Origin: JBDTMC01 sp039934475
GTDB lineage: Bacteria; Acidobacteriota; Terriglobia; Bryobacterales; Bryobacteraceae
Assembly (NCBI GenBank): GCA_039934475.1
Contig: JBDTMC010000475.1
Coordinates: 1 to 6,095, forward strand
Direction: 5' to 3'
DNA length: 6,095 bases
The position numbers and the translations under genes were made by a program. Of this stretch, positions 5,997-6,095 are shown one piece after another. Numbering within the stretch: the stretch's first letter is position 1; each line of letters begins with the position of its first letter. The notes under the pieces were generated by a model. That model saw only the letters and a list, made by a program, of their open reading frames with translations. It ran no database searches and was not told the origin of the DNA.

Positions 5997-6028
5997 CTGC
6001 TAACAAGATGTTACTTCTATGGCGCCAT
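5992..6028. promoter_or_regulatory. Dyads upstream of the selenoprotein operon
   Basis: Two inverted elements lie at the head of the operon. Arms AACATCT (5992-5998) and AGATGTT (6006-6012) form a perfect 7-bp inverted repeat with a 7-nt spacer; one arm contains the ATG at 5996. Six bases further upstream is a perfect 10-bp palindrome, ATGGCGCCAT (6019-6028). They may be operator sites, or the first may fold in the mRNA and cover the 5996 start. The rest of 6029-6095 holds no gene or convincing promoter that I can support. Confidence 0.4.
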
Positions 6029-6095
6029 GCTTCTTTTGGCCTAGCAGCCCGTGGTGCAACGCCGTGTGCCGGAAAAATTGGTACAGGCACGAATT

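Noticed and set aside
6054..6073. Sigma-54-like promoter (CCGGCAC and GTTGCA) ahead of the selenoprotein operon
   Set aside because: The GG and GC elements are 11 nt apart, not the strict 10, and the first box has C instead of T; spacing errors of this kind normally abolish recognition.
6008..6095. Short plus-strand frames open to the right edge (from ATG 6008 and ATG 6019)
   Set aside because: Only about 25-29 codons are visible, with no Shine-Dalgarno and no recognisable sequence; openness of that length is expected by chance.

Overview
The window looks like a chromosomal segment of a GC-rich soil or sediment bacterium, most likely an acidobacterium of the Solibacter/Bryobacter/Paludibaculum kind. 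This is an inference. It rests on a PadR regulator overlapping an ADOP-type (acidobacterial duplicated orphan permease) ABC permease, and on remembered similarity of the exported protein and the selenoprotein to acidobacterial families. No rRNA, tRNA, CRISPR array or insertion sequence was found.

Layout: (1) 1-703, minus strand: a PadR-family regulator, then the N-terminal third of an ADOP permease that runs off the left edge. The two overlap by ATGA. (2) 704-878: a divergent intergenic region with a 9-bp-arm inverted repeat around a TTGACA box for padR, and an extended -10 promoter pointing right. (3) 879-1897, plus strand, lower GC than its surroundings: a winged-helix plus COG2958-like gene that is split between two frames, so it is broken, mis-sequenced or recoded. 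(4) 1951-5996, minus strand: a compact four-gene run, transcribed from 5996 down to 1951.

The main result is in block 4. Its first gene appears as two adjacent ORFs separated only by an in-frame TGA. They join into one 249-residue protein of the GrdB-like (glycine/sarcosine/betaine/D-proline reductase) selenoprotein B family, with the redox motif U-P-M-C at residues 170-173. A perfect 8-bp stem with a GUC loop begins 10 nt after the TGA, where a bacterial SECIS element should lie. An ordinary gene caller would report two false genes here.

Downstream follow an exported or membrane-anchored beta-rich protein of unknown function, a soluble FAD/NAD(P)H oxidoreductase, and a NapH/NosR-like polytopic iron-sulfur membrane protein with two ferredoxin motifs. 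Spacings are 15, 3 and 2 bp. Together they suggest an electron-transfer module linking NAD(P)H or quinone, a flavoprotein, membrane iron-sulfur clusters and a selenocysteine redox site. Its substrate cannot be read from the sequence.
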